A stretch of DNA of 64,000 bases, taken from positions 8,619,501 to 8,683,500 of the forward strand of contig NC_021191.1 in the NCBI RefSeq assembly GCF_000389965.1, in the 5' to 3' direction. Every line of letters begins with the position of its first letter. Position 1 is the stretch's first letter. A model generated the notes under the pieces. That model worked only from the letters and a program-made list of their open reading frames with translations. It was not told the origin of the DNA and did no database searches. Source of the stretch: Actinoplanes sp. N902-109 (GTDB lineage: Bacteria; Actinomycetota; Actinomycetes; Mycobacteriales; Micromonosporaceae). A program made the position numbers and the translations under genes. Positions 1-9,446 of this stretch are shown piece after piece.

Positions 1-631
1 CCGCTTGGTCGTCGGTGGGCTTCGGCGCGGCCGCCCCGGGCTGCTCCTCGGCCGCACCGGCGGGCTGCTGCGTGACCTCGTCGGCGGGCTTTTCCGCAAC
101 CAGCACCGCACCGGTCGGCTCGGTGCCGGCAGCAGCGTCAGCGGATGCCCCACCCTCGGCAGGAGCACCAGCCTCGGCGGGAGCACTGGCGTCGGCCGGG
201 GCCGCAGACTCGGCAGTGGCCGCTGCGTCGGCGGGCACGGCGGCCGGGGCGGTGGCGGGCGCCATCGCGGGGGCCACGGCGGCCTCGCGCGCCCGGCGCA
301 GCACGTCAGCGTCCGCGGTGCGACCCTCGCGCAGCGCGGTGACCTCGGCCTCGAGCACACCGATCAGCTCGGTCTTGTAACCGATGTCGTAGGCCGCCCG
401 CTGCAACGCCTGATCGACCTGCGCCATCCGGTAGCCGCGGAACGCGGTGTCGAAACGGGCCCGGAAGACGTCGTCCTCCCCCAGTGGCCGGTCGTTGGGC
501 AGCGGCAGCGCCCTGCCGTCCGGTTCGACCGTCGTCAATCCGGGATCCCCGCCGCTCACCATGACGGTCACGCCGAAGACGATCGCCGCGACCACCAGCG
601 CCACGACGATGAAGAGGAGAAGCTGACCCAT
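1..631 (-). CDS. DivIVA-domain protein, C-terminus cut off by window edge
   Basis: The frame runs open on the minus strand from an ATG at 631 off the left edge, so only the first 210 or so residues are visible. It opens with one membrane segment (about residues 3-24, rich in Leu, Val and Ile). A DivIVA-type motif follows, with the core FRGYRMAQVDQAL at about residues 70-82, and a short helical stretch after it. From about residue 120 it is a low-complexity Ala/Pro/Glu/Thr tail that reaches the edge. DivIVA-domain proteins usually act at membranes in polar growth or division; this one is membrane-anchored and its role is unknown. It lies 57 bp downstream of nuoA on the same strand. The 390-residue open frame on the plus strand here is a shadow. 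Confidence 0.85.
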   Translation of the reverse strand, partial: MGQLLLFIVVALVVAAIVFGVTVMVSGGDPGLTTVEPDGRALPLPNDRPLGEDDVFRARFDTAFRGYRMAQVDQALQRAAYDIGYKTELIGVLEAEVTALREGRTADADVLRRAREAAVAPAMAPATAPAAVPADAAATAESAAPADASAPAEAGAPAEGGASADAAAGTEPTGAVLVAEKPADEVTQQPAGAAEEQPGAAAPKPTDDQA

Positions 632-688
632 GGGCACGATCGTGGCACGAGCGCTGCGGCGTGGCGAGCCCGCCACCCCGCTGGGCGC

Positions 689-1066
689 TCAGGTCCAGGT
701 CAGGATCTTCTTCCGCCAGGCATAGACGATGCCGAGTACGAGCACCGCGACAAAGATGCCCATCTCGGTGATGGTGGCCGCACCGTATCCGGGCCGATCG
801 AAGATGACGGCCCAGGGGAAGAGGAAGACCGCTTCCACGGCGAAGAGCACGTACAGGTAGGCGTACACGTAATAGCGGATCTGCGCCTGGGCCCAGTCGC
901 CGCCGACCGGGTCGATGCCACTCTCGTACGCGATGCGTTTGCCGGGCGGCTCGGCGGGATGGGCCGGCCGGAGCAGCTTGTTGGCTCCGAAGGCCAGCAC
1001 GAAGACGAGCACGCCGGCCGCCAGCACCAGCCCCAGCAGGGCGTACGAACCCAGATAGCCGTCCAC
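689..1066 (-). CDS. nuoA: NADH-quinone oxidoreductase subunit A
   Basis: A 125-residue membrane protein with three predicted transmembrane helices and the NuoA hallmark loop (YESGIDPVG, then the RYYVYAYLYVLFAVE helix with a membrane-embedded Glu). NuoA belongs to the membrane arm of respiratory complex I. No nuoB follows: the next gene on the strand is the DivIVA-domain protein, so this copy looks isolated from a nuo operon within the window. The GTG start at 1066 has no Shine-Dalgarno sequence. A TAGGCT hexamer ends 6 nt upstream (1073-1078), which fits a leaderless transcript. It is divergent from korA. Confidence 0.93.
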   Translation of the reverse strand: MDGYLGSYALLGLVLAAGVLVFVLAFGANKLLRPAHPAEPPGKRIAYESGIDPVGGDWAQAQIRYYVYAYLYVLFAVEAVFLFPWAVIFDRPGYGAATITEMGIFVAVLVLGIVYAWRKKILTWT

Positions 1067-1072
1067 GGCCGC

Positions 1073-1078
1073 AGCCTA
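1073..1078 (-). promoter_or_regulatory. -10 element for leaderless nuoA
   Basis: TAGGCT read on the minus strand fits the actinobacterial TANNNT -10 consensus and ends 6 nt before the GTG of nuoA. The transcript would start at or next to the start codon. Inferred from motif and spacing only. Confidence 0.45.
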
Positions 1079-1265
1079 GCGAACCACGGAGTGGACCGGG
1101 ATGGCTCAGGCAAGCCTAACCTGGCTACTGTGGGTTCCGGCCCGGGCGCACTTCAGCGGCGCTCAAGCTATCGGTAAGGGGCGCAGACGTAAGCTGCAAG
1201 TGACGAATGCGAGCCGGCTCGGCGTCCACCGCACCGCCGGCCCGCGCCATCAGGAGGGTTGGAAC

Positions 1266-3119
1266 GTGGCGGCTCCCGTGAAGCCTGTCGAACAGCTCGA
1301 TCGCGTGGTGATCCGCTTCGCCGGTGACTCCGGCGACGGTATGCAGCTCACCGGCGACCGGTTCACCTCAGAAACCGCTCAGCTGGGCAACGACATCTCG
1401 ACCCTGCCCAACTTCCCGGCGGAGATCCGGGCACCGGCAGGCACCCTGCCGGGCGTGTCGAGCTTCCAGGTGCATTTCGCCGACTATGACATCCTCACGC
1501 CCGGCGACGCGCCGAACGTGCTGGTCGCGATGAACCCGGCCGCGCTCAAGGCCAACCTCGCCGATCTCCCGGCGGGCGCCGACATCATCGTGAACACCGA
1601 CGAGTTCACCAAGCGAAATCTGGCCAAGGTCGGATATGCGACCAGCCCGCTCGAGGACGGCTCGCTGGCCGGCTGGGCGGTGCACCCGGTTGCCCTGACC
1701 TCGATGACGGTGGCGGCGCTGGCCGACTCCGGGCTGTCGAAGAAGGACGCCGAGCGCGCCAAGAACATGTTCGCGCTGGGCCTGTTGAGCTGGATGTATT
1801 CCCGGCCCTACGAGTCGACCCTGCGGTTTTTGGAGCGCAAGTTCGCCAAGCGCCCCGAGCTGGTCGCGGCGAACCAGACGGCGTTCACCGCGGGCTGGAA
1901 CTTCGGCGAGACCACCGAGACGTTCTCGGTGCGCTACGAGGTCAAGCCGGCCCGGATGCTGCCGGGCAACTACCGCAACATCACCGGCAACGCCGCTCTA
2001 GCGCTGGGGCTGGTCGCCGCGGGCGTGCGCGCCAAGCTGCCGGTGTTCCTGGGCGCCTATCCGATCACCCCGGCCTCGGACATCCTGCACGAGCTGTCCA
2101 AGCACAAGCGGTTCGGCATCACCACGATGCAGGCCGAGGACGAGATCGCGGCGGTGGGGGCGGCGCTCGGTGCGTCGTACGGCGGCGCGCTGGGAGTCAC
2201 CACCACCTCCGGGCCGGGTGTGGCCCTCAAGGGCGAGACGATCTCGCTGGCGATCGCGCTGGAGCTGCCGCTGGTGATCGTGGATGTGCAGCGCGCCGGC
2301 CCGTCGACCGGCATGCCCACCAAGACCGAGCAGGCCGACCTCAACATGGCCCTGTACGGCCGGCACGGTGAGGCGCCGCTCGCGGTGATCGCGCCCAAGT
2401 CGCCGTCGGACTGCTTCCACGCGGCGATCGAGGCGGCCCGTATCGCGCTGACCTACCGCACCCCGGTGATCCTGCTGTCGGACAACTACGTGGCCAACGG
2501 CTCCGAGCCCTGGCTGCTGCCCGAGGTGTCCGAGCTGCCCGATCTGCGGGTCGAGTTCGCCCGCGAGCCCAACGCCGAGAACGGGCGCTTCCTGCCCTAT
2601 CTGCGCGACCCGCAGACGATGGCACGGCCGTGGGCCATCCCGGGCACGCCGGGGCTCGAGCACCGCATCGGTGGGCTGGAGAAAGCCGACAAGACCGGGG
2701 ACATCTCGTACGACCCGGCCAACCACGACCTCATGGTGCGCACCCGCGCGGCACGCATCGAGAACATCCCGGTGCCCGACATCGAGGTCGAGGACCCGGA
2801 CGAGAACGCGCGTGTTCTGGTGCTCGGCTGGGGCTCCACCTACGGTCCGATCGGGGCAGCCTGCCGCGCGCTGCGGCAACGCGGGCTGCCGGTGGCCCAG
2901 GCCCACCTGCGGCATCTGGCTCCGCTACCGGCGAATCTGGGCGCGGTGCTGGGTTCGTACGACAAGGTGGTGATCCCGGAAATGAACCTGGGCCAGCTCG
3001 CCCACGTGATCCGCGCGCGGTACCTCGTCGACGCGATTCCCTTCAACCAGGTCAGCGGCCTGCCGTTCACCGCCGCGACGCTGGAGAACATGCTCGAGGA
3101 CGTGGTCAAGAATGGCTAG
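1266..3119 (+). CDS. korA: 2-oxoacid:ferredoxin oxidoreductase subunit alpha (fused gamma-alpha)
   Basis: A 617-residue subunit of the oxidoreductase that decarboxylates 2-oxoglutarate (or another 2-oxoacid) to the acyl-CoA while reducing ferredoxin. The N-terminal 190 residues form the gamma-type domain (RFAGDSGDGMQLTGDRF). The alpha domain follows, with GAYPITPASDI and TTSGPGVALKGE. The open frame extends upstream to 1101, but AGGAGG at 1252-1257, 8 nt before the GTG at 1266, decides the start. Its last 8 nt overlap korB, indicating translational coupling. Substrate cannot be fixed from sequence; 2-oxoglutarate is usual for actinobacterial KorAB. Confidence 0.95.
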   Translation: MAAPVKPVEQLDRVVIRFAGDSGDGMQLTGDRFTSETAQLGNDISTLPNFPAEIRAPAGTLPGVSSFQVHFADYDILTPGDAPNVLVAMNPAALKANLADLPAGADIIVNTDEFTKRNLAKVGYATSPLEDGSLAGWAVHPVALTSMTVAALADSGLSKKDAERAKNMFALGLLSWMYSRPYESTLRFLERKFAKRPELVAANQTAFTAGWNFGETTETFSVRYEVKPARMLPGNYRNITGNAALALGLVAAGVRAKLPVFLGAYPITPASDILHELSKHKRFGITTMQAEDEIAAVGAALGASYGGALGVTTTSGPGVALKGETISLAIALELPLVIVDVQRAGPSTGMPTKTEQADLNMALYGRHGEAPLAVIAPKSPSDCFHAAIEAARIALTYRTPVILLSDNYVANGSEPWLLPEVSELPDLRVEFAREPNAENGRFLPYLRDPQTMARPWAIPGTPGLEHRIGGLEKADKTGDISYDPANHDLMVRTRAARIENIPVPDIEVEDPDENARVLVLGWGSTYGPIGAACRALRQRGLPVAQAHLRHLAPLPANLGAVLGSYDKVVIPEMNLGQLAHVIRARYLVDAIPFNQVSGLPFTAATLENMLEDVVKNG

Positions 3120-4143
3120 CACTTCGATCCCGCTGACCCCGGTCAAGCTCACCACCAAGGATTTCAAGTCCGATCAGGAGGTGCGCTGGTGCCCGGGCTG
3201 CGGTGACTACGCGATCCTCGCCGCGGTGCAGAGCTTCATGCCGGAGCTGGGCATCGCGCGGGAGAACACCGTGTTCGTCTCGGGCATCGGGTGCTCCTCG
3301 CGCTTCCCGTACTACATGAACACCTACGGCATGCACTCCATCCACGGGCGGGCGCCGGCGATCGCGACCGGCCTGTCCGCCTCGCGCCCGGACCTGAGCG
3401 TGTGGGTGGTGACCGGGGACGGCGACGCCCTGTCGATCGGCGGCAACCACCTGATCCACGCGCTGCGGCGCAACGTCAACCTGAAGATCCTACTGTTCAA
3501 CAACCGGATCTACGGCCTGACCAAGGGGCAGTACTCCCCCACCTCGGAGCTCGGCAAGATCACCAAGTCCACGCCGGTGGGCTCGGCCGACTCGCCGTTC
3601 AACCCGCTGTCGCTGGCGCTGGGTGCCGAGGCGACGTTCGTGGCCCGCACGATCGACTCCGACCGCAAGCACCTGCAGTCGGTGCTGCGCGCGGCGGCCG
3701 AGCACCAGGGCTCGGCGTTCGTGGAGATCTACCAGAACTGCAACATCTTCAACGACGGCGCGTTCGACCTGATCAAGGATCCGGAGACCCGGGACAACCA
3801 CCTGATCCGGCTCGAACAGGGCCAGCCGATCACCTTCGGCAACGAGCAGCAGTTCTCCGTCGTGCACCCCGAGGGCAGCTTCGGTCTCCAGGTGCAGGAG
3901 GGCGGCACCCCGCTGGTGCACGACGCCACCGTGGACGACCCGGCCTATGCGTTCGCGCTGACCCGGCTGTCCGGGTCGGACCTGAACACCACCCCGATCG
4001 GCGTGTTCCGCAACGTCAGCCGCCCGTCCTACGACGAGATCGTGCAGAAGCAGCTCGAGGACGCCAAGGCGCAGGCCACCGGCACCCCCGAGGAGATGCT
4101 GAGCGACCTGCTCAGCGCCGGTGACACCTGGACGATCCTGTGA
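3112..4143 (+). CDS. korB: 2-oxoacid:ferredoxin oxidoreductase subunit beta
   Basis: A 343-residue thiamine-diphosphate-binding subunit that partners KorA. Visible landmarks are the Fe-S/TPP-proximal WCPGCGDYAIL near residue 28, further conserved Cys (SGIGCSSRFPYY) and the TPP/Mg signature VTGDGDALSIGGNH followed by NNRIYGLTKGQ. Length is normal for KorB. The ATG at 3112 lies inside the end of korA. It is convergent with the K+ channel gene, with only 3 bp between the stop codons, so there is no room for a separate terminator. Confidence 0.95.
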   Translation: MASTSIPLTPVKLTTKDFKSDQEVRWCPGCGDYAILAAVQSFMPELGIARENTVFVSGIGCSSRFPYYMNTYGMHSIHGRAPAIATGLSASRPDLSVWVVTGDGDALSIGGNHLIHALRRNVNLKILLFNNRIYGLTKGQYSPTSELGKITKSTPVGSADSPFNPLSLALGAEATFVARTIDSDRKHLQSVLRAAAEHQGSAFVEIYQNCNIFNDGAFDLIKDPETRDNHLIRLEQGQPITFGNEQQFSVVHPEGSFGLQVQEGGTPLVHDATVDDPAYAFALTRLSGSDLNTTPIGVFRNVSRPSYDEIVQKQLEDAKAQATGTPEEMLSDLLSAGDTWTIL

Positions 4144-4146
4144 CGC

Positions 4147-5157
4147 TCAGGTGGTGACGGCGACGTTCTCCTCGTCGCGGATGTAGATGAGCATGTCGCC
4201 GGTCTCGATGGTCACGACCTCGGCGCCGCCCAGCGGGACCACCTTGCCCCGGCGGATCAGGGCGACGACCAGGGTCTGCAGCTCGCGCGGGTTCTGGCCG
4301 ACCTCGGACCGTTCGGCCGAGCGCATGGCGAGCGCCATGCCCTGACCGGGGGTGAGCAGATCCTCGACCACGTCGATCAGCGGTGGCGTGGTCGTGGTGA
4401 GACCGAGCAGCCGGCCCGCGGTGGCCGACGAGACGATGACGTGGTGGGCGCCGCTCTGCTTGAGCAGGGCGGCGTTCTCCTGTTCGCGGACCGACGCGAT
4501 GATCCGCACCTGCCCGGCGGTCAGCTGGCGCACGGTCAGTGAGATCAGCACCGACGCCTCGTCGGAGTCGGTCGCGATGATGACCGACTTGCAGTTCTTG
4601 ACGTCCGCCTCGAGCAGCACGGCCGAGCGGGTGGCGTTCCCCTCGATCGCGACCAGGCCGTTCGCGGCGGCCTGGCGCAGCGCCACGTCCCGGTTCTCGA
4701 CGATCACGATGCGCGACTTGTCGTAGCCGGTCTCGAGCAGAGCGGCGACCGCGGCCCGGCCCTTGGTGCCGTAGCCGCAGACGATGATGTGGTCCTTCAA
4801 CTTTCGCCTCCACCGGTTCACCCGGAGGCTGTTCCGGTACTGGTCGGTCAGCACCTCGAGGGTCGTGCCGACCAGGATGATCAGGAAGAGCACGCGGGCC
4901 GGGGTGATGAACAGGATGTTGATCAGCCGGGCGTCCGGGGTCACCGGGGTGATGTCGCCGTATCCGGTGGTCGAGAGCGACACCACCGCGTAGTAGAAGC
5001 AGTCGAGCAGGGTCAGGCCGTCCTCGTTGACGTCCCGGTAACCGCTGCGGCCGCCGTAGATGATCGCGACGGTCACGAGGACGAGAACGATCGCGGCCAC
5101 CAGCCGCACGCCCAAGGCTCGTAACGGTCCCTGCCGGACCAGAGGTAATCGGATCAC
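4147..5157 (-). CDS. Potassium channel subunit with RCK (TrkA-N/TrkA-C) domains
   Basis: Two transmembrane helices flank a pore loop carrying the K+ selectivity filter TTGYGDI. A cytoplasmic RCK domain follows, with a Rossmann nucleotide-binding motif (VCGYGTKGRAAVA) and a C-terminal TrkA-C-like domain. This is the MthK/Kch plan: a ligand-gated potassium channel of the plasma membrane. I chose the GTG at 5157 (336 residues) because the extra 17 residues from the ATG at 5208 are Arg/Gly-rich and do not look like a native N-terminus; neither start has a clear ribosome binding site. It is monocistronic and convergent with korB. Confidence 0.9.
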   Translation of the reverse strand: MIRLPLVRQGPLRALGVRLVAAIVLVLVTVAIIYGGRSGYRDVNEDGLTLLDCFYYAVVSLSTTGYGDITPVTPDARLINILFITPARVLFLIILVGTTLEVLTDQYRNSLRVNRWRRKLKDHIIVCGYGTKGRAAVAALLETGYDKSRIVIVENRDVALRQAAANGLVAIEGNATRSAVLLEADVKNCKSVIIATDSDEASVLISLTVRQLTAGQVRIIASVREQENAALLKQSGAHHVIVSSATAGRLLGLTTTTPPLIDVVEDLLTPGQGMALAMRSAERSEVGQNPRELQTLVVALIRRGKVVPLGGAEVVTIETGDMLIYIRDEENVAVTT

Positions 5158-5325
5158 TGCACGCCCGCCTGCACGGTCACACCATAGCCGCCCACGGCCA
5201 TGCCGCATTTCACCGACGGCACCAAGAACCGCGGTTGAACCATCGTTAAGGATTATTCAATTGAACATCTTGCATACGTAAGACCGGCATCCGAGACTGA
5301 CGTACAGATTCGATGGAGGTCGAGG

Positions 5326-5829
5326 ATGAACCGGTTGCTCCGCCGTACGATCGTCGTCGCGCTCACCGCCGCCGCGCTTGTCGCCCCAGCCCAGAGCAGC
5401 TTCGCCGCAACACAGACCAAGGCCGAGGTGCTGTCCGGGTGGACCCAGACGACCGCCGCCAGCACCGCCGCGTGGAATGCCGCGCGCCTCGACCGGGGAC
5501 CATGGGCGTCGTACGGCTTCGACTGGTCCACCGACTACTGCTCGTCGAGCCCGGACAATCCGCTCGGGTTCACTTTCGAGCTCTCCTGCTGGCATCACGA
5601 CTTCGGTTACCGCAACTACAAGGACCTCGGCACGTTCAGCGCCAACAAGGACCGGCTCGACAACATGTTCTACGCCGACCTGAAGCGGGTGTGCGCGACG
5701 TACTCGAGCGTGCTCCAGCCGGCCTGCTACTCGCTGGCCTGGACGTACTACCAGGCCGTGCACATCTTCGGCTCGCTGGAGGCGGTCAACCCGTCCGACG
5801 TCGACAAGGCACGCGCGCTGGTCGGCTAG
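5326..5829 (+). CDS. Secreted prokaryotic phospholipase A2
   Basis: A 167-residue protein with a signal peptide (positively charged MNRLLRR, hydrophobic core, probable cleavage near residues 27-28). The mature part has the prokaryotic PLA2 signature: DYC at the calcium site and CWHHDFGYRNY with the catalytic His-Asp pair. Four Cys could form two disulfides. This is the family of the Streptomyces violaceoruber enzyme, which hydrolyses the sn-2 ester of glycerophospholipids outside the cell. GGAGG at about 5313-5317 supports the ATG. It stands alone and is convergent with the cyclase-domain regulator. Confidence 0.92.
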   Translation: MNRLLRRTIVVALTAAALVAPAQSSFAATQTKAEVLSGWTQTTAASTAAWNAARLDRGPWASYGFDWSTDYCSSSPDNPLGFTFELSCWHHDFGYRNYKDLGTFSANKDRLDNMFYADLKRVCATYSSVLQPACYSLAWTYYQAVHIFGSLEAVNPSDVDKARALVG

Positions 5830-5886
5830 CGACTGTTCCATCAGAGATAACCGGCCCCAGCCCGGCGATCCCTGACCGAACAGGAG

Positions 5887-8685
5887 CTAACCCACTGTCT
5901 CGGGGAACCGCGCAGCGGGGTGCTCCAGGTCGGGATGCTGCACCGCCAGCGCCATGGCCACTGCCTTCGTGAAGCCGTCGGCCGCCCCCTCGGCGTAAGC
6001 CGCGTCGAACGTGGTGTCGCCCAGGATCCGCCGCAGCGCCGCCTGCTGGGTGGCCCAGTAGCCGCCGAACTGGGTTGCCCGGCGGGCACCGCGCACCGAC
6101 TCCGACCCGCCGAACAGCACGGCCGCGGTCCGCGGGTCGTCGCCCAGGGCGCAGCGCACCGCAATCGCGGCGACAGCGTCGGCCGCGGCGCCCCGGAAAC
6201 CGTGCCGCAGCCGCGACCGCAGCGCCACCACCAGATGATCGTGGGCGGCCACCAGGTCACCGCGGCGCAGGGCCACCATGCCGAGCAGCCAGTCGACCGT
6301 GCGGCGGCCACGGTCCTCCGGCCGCCCCGCCTCCAGCAGCCGGGCCCCGCCCAGCAGCTCCGCGGCCTCGTCGAGGGCGTCGCGGCGGCACAGCAGCTCG
6401 GCCAGGGCGACGACGGCGGGCAGGGCAACGGCGGGTACCCCGGCCCGGTCGGCTTGGGCGATGACCTCCCGGCACTGCCGTTCGGCCAGGTCCGCCATCC
6501 CCGACTCGATCAGCGACTGGTGGTGGCCGGCCTTGGCGCGTACCAGCAGGACGGGGTCGTTGAGCTGACGGGCGATGGCCTCGGCGCGGCGCAGGAAGCG
6601 GGTGCGCTCGTCCCGGTCGGTGGCCAGACCGGCATGCATCAGGTACGCCGAGGCCAGCTCGTCGTCGCTCACCCCGCCGGGCAGCCGGCCGTAGAGCCGG
6701 TAGAGCAGGTCACGACCCTCGCGTGACCCGCCGTGCTCCCGCCACCACGGGTCGAGGGCGCAGGCGAGCCGCAGACCCGCGCGGACACTGCCGTCTGTGA
6801 CGGTCCAGCGCAGGGCGGCTTCCCACTCCTTCACGTACGGCGAAAGCTCGGTCAACGACACCGTGCGCGGCTGACCATCGGTGTCCACAGCCACCCCGTC
6901 CAGGATGTGCAGCGACCAGCGGACGTGCCGCTCCCGGGCCGCCCGCTCCTCCCCGGCCTCCCGCAACCGCCGCCCGGCATACGACTTGACCTGCTCGGAC
7001 ATCCGGTAGCGGAAGCCGCCGAGCACATCCACCAGGGAGTGGTCGGCCAGCTCGGACAGCGCCCCGAACGCATCGTCACCCGACCACTCGACCGTGGACA
7101 GCTCGACCGGGTTGGCGAACACGGCCAACCGGCGCAACAGCTCGGCGGCCGGGGCGGACAGGGCGTTGTAGGACCAGTCGAGGTTGCCGGTCAGACTGCT
7201 GTGCCGGTCCTCGTCCGGACCGCGGCGCCGGCCCGCGTCCAGAGCGGCGACGGGATCCGCCAGCCGGGACACCAGCTGCGTCGCCGACAGGATCCGCAAC
7301 CGATCGGCGGCCAGCTCGATGGCCAGCGGATGACCGTCCAGCCGGGCCGCCACCCGGGCCAGGTCCGCACCCTCGGCGGCAGGCCCCGGCCGACCTCCGC
7401 GCGCCGTCTCCACCCGGCTGGCGAGCAGGGCGTACGCATCGGCCGGGCACATCGGCGGGATCCGCCACACGCACTCACCCGGGATCGCCAGCGGCACCCG
7501 CGATGTGGCCAGCACGTCGACCTTCGGGCAGGCAGTCAGCAACCGCCGCACCAACCGCCGGACCTCCGCCGGGCGTGCGTCACAGGTGTCCAGCACGATC
7601 AGCATCCGGCCGGACCGGCAGCGCTCAGCCACCGACGCGAAGATCGCCCGGCCCGGCTCGGCGCGCACCCCCATCGCGGTCGCCAGCGCGCGCTCCGCGT
7701 CCCCCTCGGCGAGATCGACGACCCAGACCCCTTCCGGGTACGACGTGAGCACATCGCGTGCCGCAGCGAACGCGACGCGGCTCTTACCCGATCCGCCGGC
7801 CCCGGCCACCGTGACGATCCGATGCGTACCGATCAACGCGCGCACCTCGGCGACCTCGGGCTGGCGGCCGATGAACGGGGTGACGTCGGCGGGGATGCTG
7901 TGCACCGGGGCGTCGGCCGTACGCGGGCGCGGGAAGGTCCGTTGCAGACCCGGGGCGACCACCTGGAAGAGCCGCTCGGCGTCGTCGAAGCCGCGGAGGG
8001 TGAACAGGCCGAGGTCCACCAGGTCCAGCGCGCGTACGGCTTCTCTCGGCCGCTCCCTGGACAACGCGACGATCTGCTGGGCGTGCGCCACCAGCTTCTG
8101 CGACCGTGCGACCAGCCGCATCGACTGGGCGACACTGTCCCGGGCCGGGTGGGCCGCTGCCGAGATGGTCAGGTGCCCGGGGATGGCGGTGGCCCGGGCC
8201 CGGTTGACCGCCGGGGTGCGCTGGGCGGGCAGCAGCTCGGCCGGCCACGCGGTGACGGCCAGCGTGGTCGACTCGGAACAGAGGATCTGACCGCCGTGGG
8301 CAGCTGACGCCACCCGGGCCGCGCGGTGCACCTCGGTGCTCGTGTACTCGCCGCCGCGTGGGACGGCCCATCCCGTGTGGAGTCCCATGCGGACCAGTGG
8401 GGCCGCCTCCGGACTCGGCCACGGATAGGCGGCAAGTGCACGCTGTGACGCCACGCAAGCAGCGACGGCATCCGTCGCGCTGCCGAAGGCCACAAAGAAG
8501 GAGTCACCCTCCGTAAAAAGCTCCACTCCGGAGTGATTACGCAGAGCAGCCCGGACAACGTCGCGATGAGCGTTCAACACGCTGCCGTAGTCGTCGCCGA
8601 GCATCCGGGCCAACCGCGTCGAACCCTCGATGTCGGTAAACATGAAGGTCACCAGCCCACTCGGCAGCTCGGTCCGTCCCGCCAC
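5887..8685 (-). CDS. Class III nucleotide cyclase-domain / AAA-type ATPase regulator
   Basis: About 932 residues. The N-terminal 180 residues are a class III adenylate/guanylate cyclase homology domain: FTDIEGSTRL carries the first metal Asp, EGDSFFVAF the second, and AARVASAAHGGQIL the distal conserved helix. A second region has an NTP-binding Walker A (VAGAGGSGKSR) followed by an LuxR/AfsR-like STAND ATPase. The C-terminal 350 residues are Ala/Leu-rich helical repeats resembling TPR. No DNA-binding domain is visible at the C-terminus. I chose the GTG at 8685 because CCTCC (GGAGG on the coding strand) at 8694-8698 sits 8 nt upstream; a GTG at 8715 would add 10 residues. Signal and target are unknown. 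Confidence 0.85.
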   Translation of the reverse strand: MAGRTELPSGLVTFMFTDIEGSTRLARMLGDDYGSVLNAHRDVVRAALRNHSGVELFTEGDSFFVAFGSATDAVAACVASQRALAAYPWPSPEAAPLVRMGLHTGWAVPRGGEYTSTEVHRAARVASAAHGGQILCSESTTLAVTAWPAELLPAQRTPAVNRARATAIPGHLTISAAAHPARDSVAQSMRLVARSQKLVAHAQQIVALSRERPREAVRALDLVDLGLFTLRGFDDAERLFQVVAPGLQRTFPRPRTADAPVHSIPADVTPFIGRQPEVAEVRALIGTHRIVTVAGAGGSGKSRVAFAAARDVLTSYPEGVWVVDLAEGDAERALATAMGVRAEPGRAIFASVAERCRSGRMLIVLDTCDARPAEVRRLVRRLLTACPKVDVLATSRVPLAIPGECVWRIPPMCPADAYALLASRVETARGGRPGPAAEGADLARVAARLDGHPLAIELAADRLRILSATQLVSRLADPVAALDAGRRRGPDEDRHSSLTGNLDWSYNALSAPAAELLRRLAVFANPVELSTVEWSGDDAFGALSELADHSLVDVLGGFRYRMSEQVKSYAGRRLREAGEERAARERHVRWSLHILDGVAVDTDGQPRTVSLTELSPYVKEWEAALRWTVTDGSVRAGLRLACALDPWWREHGGSREGRDLLYRLYGRLPGGVSDDELASAYLMHAGLATDRDERTRFLRRAEAIARQLNDPVLLVRAKAGHHQSLIESGMADLAERQCREVIAQADRAGVPAVALPAVVALAELLCRRDALDEAAELLGGARLLEAGRPEDRGRRTVDWLLGMVALRRGDLVAAHDHLVVALRSRLRHGFRGAAADAVAAIAVRCALGDDPRTAAVLFGGSESVRGARRATQFGGYWATQQAALRRILGDTTFDAAYAEGAADGFTKAVAMALAVQHPDLEHPAARFPETVG

Positions 8686-9100
8686 GGTGAGAACCTCCGC
8701 CCCCTTGGAAGTCACGCTTCATGCTGCCGCACAGCAATCATCCAGCACATCGTAGAAACGGTCGGTAACCGTCCACCCACCACGGCCGACCCTGGACGGA
8801 CGACCCCCGGACGAGTCATCGACGAATGCGCGCGGCACTACGAGTGACGTAACGATGCGCTTCACGACCCGGTCACGCCGCCGATGGTCATTTCCGCCGA
8901 CCCGAAAGTACGTCCCCGCACGAGGCTCGCAGTGCGATTCGCTGTGCGACTCCGAAAGGTCACCGAGTGATCACCTAAAGAGATCAATTACCGCCCATGG
9001 TGGACGGAGCTCCCGCCTGCGACGGAGCTCCACGGCCTTGCCCTGCCCGGCGACCTCGATGCCCGGCGCGAACCCCAGCAGCGGGACGACCGGCGCGCGA
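8686..9100. other. Intergenic region without recognisable gene
   Basis: About 415 bp between the start of the cyclase-domain gene and the end of the FmdB gene. Open frames here (for example from 8855) have no ribosome binding site, recognisable domain or typical codon pattern. The upstream part presumably holds the promoter of the cyclase gene. I see no RNA gene or repeat beyond short direct repeats such as GTGCGA near 8932-8950. Confidence 0.4.
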
Positions 9101-9313
9101 TCAGCAGCCGCAGGCTCCCCCGCAACAACCACCCGCAGCCGGGGCCGCCGGGCCACCACCGCTACGGCCGGTGGCGACCGCAACCGTGGAGAGCAGCTTC
9201 ACCGTGTCGGCGTGCCCCCGAGGACAGGTAGCCGGAGCGGCGGACTCGGCCATCGGCCGGTTGATCTCGAACGTGTCGCCGCACGCGCGGCACCGGAAGT
9301 CGTATCGCGGCAT
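9101..9313 (-). CDS. FmdB-family zinc ribbon protein
   Basis: A 70-residue protein starting MPRYDFRCRACGDTFEI, with a second Cys (TCPRGH) that completes a small zinc ribbon, then a Gly/Ala/Cys-rich tail (CCGGACGC). This is the CxxC FmdB/regulatory zinc-ribbon family, whose cellular role is poorly defined. The frame is open 27 residues further upstream, but the conserved N-terminus fixes the ATG at 9313. There is no Shine-Dalgarno; TACCCT (9320-9325 on the minus strand) ends 6 nt before the ATG, which fits leaderless expression. Confidence 0.85.
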   Translation of the reverse strand: MPRYDFRCRACGDTFEINRPMAESAAPATCPRGHADTVKLLSTVAVATGRSGGGPAAPAAGGCCGGACGC

Positions 9314-9446
9314 CCGCCCAGGGTAGGACGTGCAACCGGTGATCCGCTGCAACGCAACTGCGAGCTTCTCGGCACAGCCCCCCACCGCCCGCATCGAGCA
9401 AGATCCATAACTCCCGGTCGAGCATGCGCCCGGTAGTCTCTAGCGG

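Noticed and set aside
5..1177. 390-residue plus-strand frame at the left edge
   Set aside because: Antisense to the DivIVA-domain gene and nuoA, both recognisable.
8855..9436. 193-residue plus-strand frame
   Set aside because: Arg/Ser-rich, opposite the FmdB gene; no domain or ribosome binding site.
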